From: Hormoscilla sp. GUM202
GTDB lineage: Bacteria > Cyanobacteriota > Cyanobacteriia > Cyanobacteriales > Desertifilaceae
Length of the DNA: 64,000 nt
Direction of reading: 5' to 3'
NCBI GenBank assembly: GCA_005518205.2
Contig: RFFC02000030.1
Location: 1-64,000 of the forward strand
The position numbers and the translations under genes are program-made. The notes beneath the pieces are model-generated. The model was given only the letters and a program-made list of their open reading frames with translations, had not been told where the DNA came from and did not search any database. Of the stretch, positions 8,239 to 16,775 are shown one piece after another. How positions within the stretch are numbered: the first letter of the stretch is position 1; each line of letters starts with the position of its first letter.

Positions 8239-9633
8239 ATGCGGACAGAATGGATCGTCAAGCGGCGCGGGCAAAGCAATGTCACCCAAATGCACTACGC
8301 CCGTGAAGGTCTGCTGACTGAAGAAATGTATTACGTGGCCCAGCGGGAAAAACTCCCAGTTGAGTCGATCCGGGAAGAAGTGGCCCGGGGGCGGATGATA
8401 ATTCCGGCCAATATTAACCACCCGAACCTGGAACCGATGTGCATTGGCATTGCATCTTCCTGCAAGGTAAATGCCAATATCGGTGCTTCTCCTAACTCTT
8501 CTAACCTGTCCGAAGAAGTCGATAAGTTGAATCTGGCGGTAAAATACGGTGCCGATACCGTGATGGACTTGTCCACTGGCGGCGGGAACCTAGATGAGAT
8601 TCGCACTGCGATTATCAATGCCTCCCCAGTGCCGATCGGGACGGTGCCCATCTACCAAGTGGTAGAAAGCGTGCATGGTAATATCGAAAAGCTGACGCCT
8701 GAAGATTTTCTCCACGTCATCGAGAAACACGCCCAGCAAGGGGTGGATTACATGACCATCCATGCAGGTTTGTTAATCGAATATTTGCCCTTGGTGAAAA
8801 ATCGGATTACGGGCATTGTCTCTCGCGGTGGCGGGATAATTGCCAAGTGGATGCTGCACCATCACAAGCAAAATCCCCTCTACACCCACTTTGACGAAAT
8901 CATCGAAATCTTCAAAAAGTACGATGTCTCCTTCAGTTTAGGAGATTCCTTGCGTCCGGGTTGCACTCACGATGCTTCCGATGAAGCGCAGTTAGCAGAA
9001 CTGAAAACCCTGGGACAACTGACGCGCCGCGCCTGGGAACATGACGTGCAGGTGATGGTAGAAGGACCGGGTCACGTGCCGATGGATCAGATTGAATTTA
9101 ATGTCAAGAAGCAAATGGAAGAGTGTTCCGAAGCACCCTTCTACGTGCTGGGTCCATTAGTGACGGACATCGCCCCCGGTTACGATCATATTACCTCTGC
9201 GATCGGGGCAGCGATGGCGGGTTGGTACGGCACGGCAATGCTATGTTACGTCACGCCCAAGGAACATTTAGGACTCCCCAATGCCGAAGACGTGCGGAAT
9301 GGTTTGATCGCCTATAAAATTGCCGCCCATGCAGCAGATATTGCCCGACGCCGCCCGGGTGTACGCGATCGGGACGACGAAATGTCGGCAGCGCGGTACA
9401 ATTTCGATTGGAATCGTCAGTTTGAACTGGCCCTAGACCCCGATCGGGCGCGGGAGTACCACGACGAAACCCTGCCAGCGGACATCTACAAAACAGCAGA
9501 ATTTTGCTCTATGTGCGGGCCAAAATTCTGTCCCATGCAGACCAAAGTAGATGCAGATGCCTTAACAGAGTTGGAGAAGTTCTTGCAGAAAGAACAAACT
9601 GCTAAGGAAATGACAGCAGTTGCTGCGAAGTAA
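8239..9633 (+). CDS. thiC: Phosphomethylpyrimidine synthase ThiC
   Basis: The protein is 464 residues. ThiC converts 5-aminoimidazole ribotide to hydroxymethylpyrimidine phosphate in thiamine biosynthesis, using S-adenosylmethionine and a [4Fe-4S] cluster. Visible signatures are ANIGASPNSSNLSEEVDKL, LSTGGGNLDEIR, EGPGHVPMDQIEFN and the C-terminal cluster motif CSMCGPKFC (Cys423, 426, 431). The ATG at 8239 follows GAGGA by eight bases and lies just after the TPP riboswitch. Length matches the short cyanobacterial form, which lacks the N-terminal extension of proteobacterial ThiC. It appears to be a single-gene unit. Confidence 0.97.
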   Translation: MRTEWIVKRRGQSNVTQMHYAREGLLTEEMYYVAQREKLPVESIREEVARGRMIIPANINHPNLEPMCIGIASSCKVNANIGASPNSSNLSEEVDKLNLAVKYGADTVMDLSTGGGNLDEIRTAIINASPVPIGTVPIYQVVESVHGNIEKLTPEDFLHVIEKHAQQGVDYMTIHAGLLIEYLPLVKNRITGIVSRGGGIIAKWMLHHHKQNPLYTHFDEIIEIFKKYDVSFSLGDSLRPGCTHDASDEAQLAELKTLGQLTRRAWEHDVQVMVEGPGHVPMDQIEFNVKKQMEECSEAPFYVLGPLVTDIAPGYDHITSAIGAAMAGWYGTAMLCYVTPKEHLGLPNAEDVRNGLIAYKIAAHAADIARRRPGVRDRDDEMSAARYNFDWNRQFELALDPDRAREYHDETLPADIYKTAEFCSMCGPKFCPMQTKVDADALTELEKFLQKEQTAKEMTAVAAK

Positions 9634-10100
9634 TGTATAATAGTAGGGTGGGCGCTGCCGACGCTGCCCGCCCTGAGACTAGTGCATCCGGTGATGCATG
9701 TAATAGCTGGCGCAGGCGGGCTTTGTTCCTGTAGCCGGATCCCTCCTTCCCACGGCGAAGCCGTGGGAAGAGGTTCTTGCTGTGTCTTGAGTCAAAAAGC
9801 TAAGATTTGGTGCTTTATAATAGTAGAGTGGGCTGCCTCCCCTGTGACTACCGAACAAGGGGCGAATTGAGCGGCGAGTATAAACTAGACTTAATGGAGA
9901 AAAGAGAACCTACCAGTGAGTCTGGAGAGGAGAAATTGTCGATTTTCTTTTGATGCACAGATCGAGGGAATTTGTCAATTCGCCTTTAGGACCGACACTC
10001 TAACAATCTCCTACCCACGGTAGATGATTTCGGGAAATGCCGGATTACTCAAGAAAATTGTGATCTAAGAGAAAAGAGACAACAATAGGAGAGGAAAAAA
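9634..10100. other. Intergenic, 5' leader of the split metalloprotease
   Basis: Immediately after thiC is a hairpin-type repeat (GGGTGGGCGCTGCC...GCTGCCCGCCC, 9645-9674) that may act as terminator. Further on, CCCACGGCGAAGCCGTGGG (near 9748) is a palindrome. A strong ribosome site (AGGAGAGG, 10088-10095) sits before ATG 10101. No gene is seen. Confidence 0.5.
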
Positions 10101-10127
10101 ATGGCAATAGGCGATAAAATAATGGAA
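10101..10127 (+). CDS. Exon 1 of intron-split metalloprotease (start codons)
   Basis: The frame ATG GCA ATA GGC GAT AAA ATA ATG GAA (MAIGDKIME) follows AGGAGAGG with five to six bases of spacing and stops at a group II intron 5' end (GTGCG at 10128). Joined to position 10902 it enters the long secreted-protein frame (INDAENH...). The evidence is the ribosome site, the GTGCG boundary and the conserved frame. No homologue was compared, so the assignment is an inference. Confidence 0.6.
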
Positions 10128-10901
10128 GTGCGAAATGTTCGAGTGTAAACGACGATGATGGTTTCATTTGCCATTATGTGACAGCTCAATCTGGTTTCAT
10201 TAGCCAGGGAACTGTGGAATCATTGTAGGTCCAAACCCTACCCTCCGGATGCGGGAGGTACACCGGTCCTAACTGCTACAGAGTGACATCACTGGTGGTG
10301 GAGAGCAAGGACTCAAATGTAGGCTATCTGGCAGCCTAAGCTGGAAACGCCGCTAGGAAAGATACCTACGACTAAATATTGAATCTGTATAAGCCTCGTA
10401 AATTTAACCCAGCGTAATAAGGCTGCTCGCTGGATCCAAAAGGATAAGGTGGGAGCGGATAGCATTTTCTGTTGGCTATCCCGTATCGCGTAATCCCCCC
10501 GGGGTATAGCAGAGGTCTAAGGGTATTGATAATTGATTCTACGGAACGTTATAACCTCAGTTCAGCAGTCCCCTTGGACAAGTTAGATGTTAAGCTCATC
10601 GGACTGGGGAGGGATGTCCTAAAAAGCCAATGCCCGGGGTAATGTCTGGGATATGCTGACATAGGACGGATATGGCGGGAACTTTTCCTGCACGAACCCC
10701 CCGGAGCCAGGCATTTAAGTAATCTGCATCTTAAGCATAACCACAGAAAGGTGAAATTTCACAAGACAAAGCAGGAAGAGGTAACTCAACCATTGTCCAC
10801 CCATGTCAAGGGCTCGCCAACCAGGAGCCGGATGCCGTGAAAGTTGCAAGTCCGGTTTTGAATGGGAGGGTTGGTACGCGAGTACCAGCTCGACCCCGTC
10901 C
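10128..10901 (+). mobile_element. ORF-less group II intron 1
   Basis: This 774-nt element begins GTGCGAAATGTTC, consistent with the group II 5' consensus GUGYG. It carries domain V at about 10825-10859 (GAGCCGGATGCCGTGAAAG... ending TCCGGTTTT) followed by a domain VI hairpin (GGTACGCGAGTACC, then CTCGACC). No reverse transcriptase frame fits inside, so splicing or mobility would need a maturase from elsewhere. The 3' end is set by reading frame to CCCCGTCC, and a one-base uncertainty remains. It shares its ends and domain V with the introns at 13992 and 27743. Confidence 0.8.
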
Positions 10902-13900
10902 ATAAATGACGCTGAAAATCACCAAGAGTCTATATGGAATTCAGACATAGATGGCAATGGGAGAATAGCAGCAGACTTGGACGGATTCCTGATTATACGT
11001 TATCTGTTCGGATACAGAGATGAGGATCTGATTACAGGGTTGATTGGAGATGGGGCCGCTAGGGAAACGGGCGAGGGGATAGCGGCATATCTAGATGAAC
11101 TGAATGACTTGGGCCTGCTGGATGTGGATGGGGACGGTGAAGCAAATGCCCTGACAGACGGAGTTTTGGCGATGCGTTCTCAGATGGGGAGGACTGGAGA
11201 GGAGTTGACGGCAGGGGCGATCGGGCATGAGGCAACCCTGACGGCCTCGGAGATAGAAGAATTCCTGGGTCCATTGAACAGCATAGAAGGAACTGTCATA
11301 GAAAAGTTTGGGTTCGATATGACTGCGGCGACAGACCTGGGCACCATCAGCGGGTCAGCAAGCATCAGTGATGCCACAGACTTTTTTGAGGAGAGATTTG
11401 ATATCTATAAATTTAGCATCGACGAACCGAGCGAAATGACAATTACTCTATCGGGTCTGGATGCAAATGCCGATGCAGATTTGCTCCTGATAGAGGATAT
11501 AAACGGTAATGGAATGGTTAGTACGGATCTGGAGTTGGCTATAGAGATTAAAGAGGCATCCTCTGAAGGGGGTTTCGGGGGAGACGAGACGATAACGGCG
11601 ATTTTGTTACCTAGGGAATACTTTGTAGTGGTGCAGCCGTTTGTGAACGGGACGAACTACGACTTGAGCATATCAGCGACAACTGTTACCATTCCCGATG
11701 ATGGTGCGGGAAACAACGGTGAGACAGCACGAGATATTGGCACGATCAGTACGGAAGAGCAAGTATTTAAGGACTTCGTCGGGGATGCTGACGACAGAGA
11801 TATATACCGATTTAACCTGGATGCAGATAGCGATGTGAGCATTAATCTATCCAACTTGAGTGCGGATGCTGATTGGTTGATAATTCAGGATGTAAACGGG
11901 AACGGGACGGCAGAGGAAGAAGAGTTTCTCGATGGTTCTTATAATGAAGGAAACGCTGACGAAATAGGTACGATAAGGTTGGCAGGTGGAGAGTATTTCT
12001 TGATAGTCGCGCAGTTTGCGGGCAATACGGACTACAACCTGGCAATATCGGCAGCAGCGACCCCGCAAATCCAAACTCTCAGCGAGGCGATCGACCTTGC
12101 TACCCTGGAGAACACGGTAAATGACTCGGTATCAGATGAGAACCCGATCGACCTCTACAGTTTCACCCTGGACAGCGCCAGCGAAGTCACCTTGACTTTG
12201 GAGGGACTGAGTGCAGAAGCAGATTTGTACCTGCTTCAGGATATCAACGGCAATGGCCAGATCGATGCTGATGGGATATCCGAGGGAGAAGGAGAACTGG
12301 TAAATTTATCTAATGAACCAGAGACAACATCAGAGACGATTAGCGATTTTTTGCAAGCGGGGACTTACTATGTGACGGTGGAGCAATTTGAGGGGAATAC
12401 GGACTATGCTCTGACTCTCTCGACAGAAGTCATGGAAGTGGCGGCAGATGCTAACAATACGATTAGCGAGGGGCAGGATTTGGGGAGCCTCAGAGATAAT
12501 ATGGGTATACTTAACGATCCTATAATCTTTAGCGATAGCGTAGGGGATGATGACCCGATCGACTATTACACCTTCGAGATCCCCGAGCTGATGAATTTGC
12601 CGAACCTGCCGAACGCGCCGAGGCTAGATTTGGATGTGAGGCTGGATGTGCGGGGTGGAAATGCCGACTTGCGGGTGATTCTAGATGAAAATGGTAACGG
12701 TGAAGTGGAGGAAGAAGAGGTACTGGATCTATCTGCAACTCAGGGGAACGAGCCCGACTTCATCTTTGTCCCAGATTTGGAACCGGGAACCTACATGATT
12801 GAAGTGGAGCAGTTCTCTGGGGAGGTACGGTACGATCTGAGGATAACTCCAGCAATTTCTAATAATCCCCGGGACGAACGGCCTGACGACTTTATAGATG
12901 CTTTTCAAGCAATAGCTGCGGGAACTCCTCTGACTATTGATCCTCAAGCTTTCACGGAGTTCGTGGGAGGGCGCGACCTAGCAGACTGGTACAGATTTAC
13001 CCTGGAAGAGAACGGCAACATCAACATAGCGCTGACAGGACTGTCTGCTGATGCGGACTTGTTTTTAATTGCCGATATCAACGGGAATGGCGAGCAGGAT
13101 GCTGGAGAGCTAATCTTCAGATCTGCTAATGATGCTAACAACGATGAGAGTATAATTACTAATGGGTTGCCTGCGGGTGACTACTTTGTCCAGGTGGGTC
13201 AATTCCAGGGAGATACAGAATACGAACTGACCGTCTTTGCTACCCCAGCAGCTATCCCTGGAACCATTCCAGAGATAGGTGCTGGCAATACCTTGCCAAC
13301 CGCGATCGCCCAATCATCAGCTAATTTTGCAGTTAGGGGTGAGGTCAGTCCGGGGGATGTCAATGACTTCTATCGTTTTACCGTGAATCGGTCTGGGATC
13401 TTTACAGCTAACCTGACAGATCTGAATGCCGATGCTGACCTGCGACTGATCCGGGATTTCAATTCTAATGATATCATCGACCCGGTAGTAGACCGCAACG
13501 CCGATCAATATATAGACAAGGAGGAAGTGGAGATCCTAGCATGGCTGCCAAATCAGGACGCGAACAACGAGCAGATCCGTGCGTTCCTAGAACCAGGGGA
13601 ATATTTCCTGCAAGTGACTAACTTGCCCCAGAAGCAAACAACGAGCTACAATGTAGAAACGCGCTTCCAGGCTGCTGAAAGCGACGGCCAAGCCTTTGAC
13701 ATCAATGTCACCCTCTCGGAAGCAGCGCAGATGGTGCTCGACGACAACCTGAAAGAGGCGGTGACAAAAGCGAGCGAATTCTGGGAGCGAGTAGTTACCC
13801 ACAGCACCTTCAGCGGCACGCACAATATTTCTATCACGGTAGATGTGGACGAACTGGGAGAAGGGGTGCTGGCTTCGGCAGGACCGACGGCCTTGAGAAG

Positions 13901-13991
13901 GGATTCCAATGGCAATTCCATGACCGTTACAGGTGAGGCTACCATCAACAGCAACCCTACGATCCAGGGACTGTACAATATGGACCTGCAA
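10902..13991 (+). CDS. Exon 2: secreted leishmanolysin-like protease, repeat region
   Basis: About 1030 codons. The first part (NSDIDGNGRIAADLDGFLIIRYLFG and DVDGDGEANALTDGVLAMR) is a dockerin/EF-hand-type calcium-binding doublet. Six pre-peptidase C-terminal-like (PPC) repeats follow. Each has a D-x-Y-x-F beta strand, a D-I-N-G-N-G-type calcium loop and a closing G-x-Y-x-V-x-V-x-x-F strand. The last about 110 codons (AVTKASEFWERVVTH, ITVDVDELGEGVLASAGP) resemble the region just before the catalytic helix of M8 peptidases. The frame continues past 13991 only to a stop inside intron 2, so the catalytic motif lies in exon 3. An extracellular calcium-dependent protein is inferred. No N-terminal signal peptide is visible. 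Confidence 0.8.
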
Positions 13992-14831
13992 GTGCGATTT
14001 GTTCCGGTATAAACTGAAACACAGTGAAAGCCGGGTCGGTTCTATAAGCCGACAACTTTGGTATCATGAGGGTCCAAACCCCTCCCCCCAAGTACGGGGG
14101 TGACTCCGGTCCTTAGTGCTGCGAAGTGACATCATCGTGGTGCGGAGCAAGGACTTAAGTGTAGGCCATCTGGTAGCTCAAACCGGAAACGCCGCTAGGG
14201 AAATGCTCATGGCTAGAAAAAACGAACCTACTTAAACCTCGTTAACATAAACCAGCGAAAGAGCTGATACGCTGGCCCAAAAGGGATAGGAAGCAAGGTA
14301 TCAACTTTTTGTAGTGGTTGATAGCGTACTCCATAAAGCTCCCGGGGGAATGTAGGGGCCTAAAAGCATCAATAATGATACCAAGGAACAAAGTAATCTC
14401 CAGTGTGCTATCCACCGGGTATGTCTGTTGGGTGGATAAGTTAGATGATAAACGTAAGCCGCTGGGGAAGGGATGTCCTAAGAAGCTAATGCCTAGGGTA
14501 ATGCCTTGGATATGCAGATGTGGGACGGTGATGATAGGAAACAATTGGGACAAGTAATTCTGATTAATGTTACGGTGGCCAGCTCCTAAGGGGAGTTTAG
14601 GTTATAACTTCCTGGTAAAACGGCCCAGTAAATAGTGATACTAAAGGTTTGTCGGCAGCTCCACTCACAGCCAGGATAGGGATAAACGAACAGATTGTAA
14701 GGCAAACCAGGAGCAATCTTGGCAAGCTGCCCAAGGAAAGGGCCTATCACCCAGTAGCCGGATGCATTGAAAGGTGCAAGTCCGGTTCCGAAAGGGAGGG
14801 TTGGGAAGCGATTCCTAGCTCGACCCCGACC
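13992..14831 (+). mobile_element. ORF-less group II intron 2
   Basis: This 840-nt element begins GTGCGATTTGTTCCGG and has domain V at about 14755-14789 (GTAGCCGGATGCATTGAAAGG... TCCGGTTCC) and domain VI ending CTCGACCCCGACC. It sits exactly between a complete codon (CAA) of exon 2 and the in-frame TAC of exon 3. It is related over its length to the intron at 10128 (shared blocks such as GGAAACGCCGCTAGG and GGGATGTCCTAA). No intron-encoded protein is present. Confidence 0.82.
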
Positions 14832-15314
14832 TACTTCTACGACACGATGATTCACGAGTTCGGTCACGTGCTGGGGTTCTTTGGCGGCAGCGATCAGACC
14901 ACAGGCTTGCGAGGCGCTAGCTCTACCAGAGGTTCCAGTGGTTCCAGAAGTACCAGAGGGACCAGAAGTACCAGAAGCTCACAACGAGTGGTATCTTTGC
15001 CCTCCTTGACCGATCGGAACTTAGTTACGGAGGATGAGACTAATCCAGTATACAATGCCGATACCTTCGCAGGCATAGCTTATGGAGAACTGCTGGAAAC
15101 CTTTGAGCCAACGGCCCTGGAACTGACGCGGGGTGCAAGTTCCGGCTCGGACTTGTCTCACTGGCGGGAGAATGTGTTCGGAAATGAGATGATGACAGAT
15201 TCGGGCAGTGCTGGTATTAACGAGCTCCTCGGTTCAATCACCATCGGGGCGATGCGGGATCTGGGCTTTAACGTCAACTACGGTGCAGCAGAACCCTATA
15301 GGCTGGAAATGTAG
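14832..15314 (+). CDS. Exon 3: leishmanolysin-like (M8) catalytic domain
   Basis: 160 codons beginning YFYDTMIHEFGHVLGF. HEFGH is the zinc-binding HExxH with the following GF typical of leishmanolysin/metzincin peptidases. The distal zinc ligand and conserved tail appear as SHWRENVFGNEMMT, which matches the M8 pattern of a His followed by E-x-M-T. Between them lies a Ser/Thr/Arg/Gly-rich insert (GASSTRGSSGSRSTRGTRST), evidently a recent repeat expansion. Spliced to exons 1 and 2 the protein would be about 1199 residues. Unspliced, the catalytic part would have no start of its own, so activity depends on intron removal. Confidence 0.82.
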   Translation, partial: YFYDTMIHEFGHVLGFFGGSDQTTGLRGASSTRGSSGSRSTRGTRSTRSSQRVVSLPSLTDRNLVTEDETNPVYNADTFAGIAYGELLETFEPTALELTRGASSGSDLSHWRENVFGNEMMTDSGSAGINELLGSITIGAMRDLGFNVNYGAAEPYRLEM

Positions 15315-15473
15315 GGTGGAACGGCACTGATAGAGGGTGGGCTGTGGTCAAAAGTAGTCGATCGCCAGGTGCAGGGGGTGCATCCCAGTTTCGCAATGAG
15401 TAGAAATGCTTAGTCGAACGGGTTCCGAGATGGTGTTAAGCTGAGACAGTCGGTAAACGCTCCCTCTAAAACT

Positions 15474-15692
15474 ATGAATCCTGAAAATTTAGCTCAAATT
15501 AAAACCTATGCTTTGGGAATAGCCGCCTTGTTGTATGAGGAGGCCCAAGGGACTGTTCCAGAGCAATTGAAAACACTCTCAGGACTCGAAGCTACAGTCC
15601 GTGGGCAGTTGCTTCAATACGTCAGTCCAGAGATTGCCCTTTTTTTATCGAAAGCACCAGTGGCACCACCGCAGGGCGAACCCGAATCTTAA
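15474..15692 (+). CDS. ISKra4 transposase, N-terminal part before frameshift
   Basis: 72 codons (MNPENLAQIKTYALGIAALLYEEAQG...) correspond to the helical N-terminus of ISKra4-type transposases. The frame ends GEPES-stop, while the -1 frame across the same bases reads GRTRILNSILGQLL, the expected continuation. The break is therefore near 15676-15690. It may be a programmed frameshift or an inactivating mutation; no classic slippery heptamer is obvious. Confidence 0.7.
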   Translation: MNPENLAQIKTYALGIAALLYEEAQGTVPEQLKTLSGLEATVRGQLLQYVSPEIALFLSKAPVAPPQGEPES

Positions 15693-15700
15693 ACAGCATT

Positions 15701-16735
15701 TTGGGCCAGCTCCTCATCACGGAGAAGCAAGCGACTTATTTTGATGTGAGAGCCTATAGCCAGTGGAGTCCCTATCTGGAAAAATGTTGCTTGTTACTGA
15801 GTGCGAACTCTTCTTATGAGCACGCCTCGGAAGATCTTAAGCAGCTCACGGGGATGAGCGTTTCCCGGGGAACTCAGCAACGACTGGTGCAACGTTATGA
15901 GTTTGAATTACTGACAGTTAAAGAAGCCGTTTCCTCAACGAGCGCTCAAGAACCGAAACTGCCCCTTCAGGAGTTTGAGTTGCCCACAGCTAAAGAAGCC
16001 GTTTCCTCAACGGGCCCTCAAGGACCGAAACTGCCCCCTCAGGAGTTTGAGTTGCCGACGGCTAAAAAAGCTGTTTCCGAAATCAGCCCTCAAGAACCGA
16101 AAGTGCTCGCCCATGAGTTGAAGTTGCCGACTGTCAAGGAAGTTGTTGAGGAAATGAGCATTGATGGGGGGAAAGTACGCTTACGGACCCCGCAAGGGAG
16201 ACCCTGTGAGTGGCGCGATTACAAGGGCGTTAATCTACATGACCTCGGGGTAGCGGCCTTCTTTCGGGACAATGCAGGACTGGTCAAATGGGTCAACCAG
16301 CAGCCCTTGGCGAATCCACTTGTGAGTATCGGAGACGGTCATGATGGCGTTTGGAATTTGTTTGCCGAGATTGGCCCAACCATCTTCCGTCTGGAAATCC
16401 TCGATTGGTATCACTTGATGGAAAACCTCGAGCAAGTCGGTGGGTCCAGCTCTAGACTGGCACGAGTGAAAGCTCTCCTATGGTCAGGCAAGGTAGATGC
16501 AGCCCTCAAAGAATTTGACGACTGGGAGCATCCACGGGTTGATAACTTCAGGGCCTATGTTACTAAGCATCGTCACCGCATTGTGAACTATGGCTATTAC
16601 CAAGCCGAGGGAATTTCAATCGGTTCGGGAGAGGTGGAATCAACGATTAAGCAGGTTGCGGCACGGGTGAAGCTCTCAGGAGCGCAGTGGAAAGCTGCCA
16701 ATGTTCCCCAAGTTCTGCGGCATCTCGCAGCGTAG
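15701..16735 (+). CDS. ISKra4-family transposase, main part
   Basis: 344 codons from TTG 15701, though the frame is open from about 15676 through the frameshift. The family signature is clear: SPYLEKCCLLLSANSSYEHA, EEMSIDGGKVRLRTP (catalytic Asp region), VSIGDGHDGVWN, EILDWYHLMENL and GEVESTIKQVAARVKLSGAQW. A 100-residue linker is built of four degenerate repeats (EFELPTAKEAVSS...PQEPKLP), unusual for the family. The frame stops early at HLAA. The expected ending (RAYLNGVFS) is found downstream in another frame after about 24 bases of the dispersed GGGGGCCCGGAGCGTG repeat, so the C-terminus is disrupted. Probably inactive. Confidence 0.8.
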   Translation: MGQLLITEKQATYFDVRAYSQWSPYLEKCCLLLSANSSYEHASEDLKQLTGMSVSRGTQQRLVQRYEFELLTVKEAVSSTSAQEPKLPLQEFELPTAKEAVSSTGPQGPKLPPQEFELPTAKKAVSEISPQEPKVLAHELKLPTVKEVVEEMSIDGGKVRLRTPQGRPCEWRDYKGVNLHDLGVAAFFRDNAGLVKWVNQQPLANPLVSIGDGHDGVWNLFAEIGPTIFRLEILDWYHLMENLEQVGGSSSRLARVKALLWSGKVDAALKEFDDWEHPRVDNFRAYVTKHRHRIVNYGYYQAEGISIGSGEVESTIKQVAARVKLSGAQWKAANVPQVLRHLAA

Positions 16736-16775
16736 GGGGCCCGGAGCGTGCTTATCTCAATGGAGTATTCTCAAG

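Noticed and set aside
14242..14557. Short frames within group II intron 2
   Set aside because: They lie in conserved ribozyme sequence, overlap on both strands and do not resemble an intron-encoded protein.
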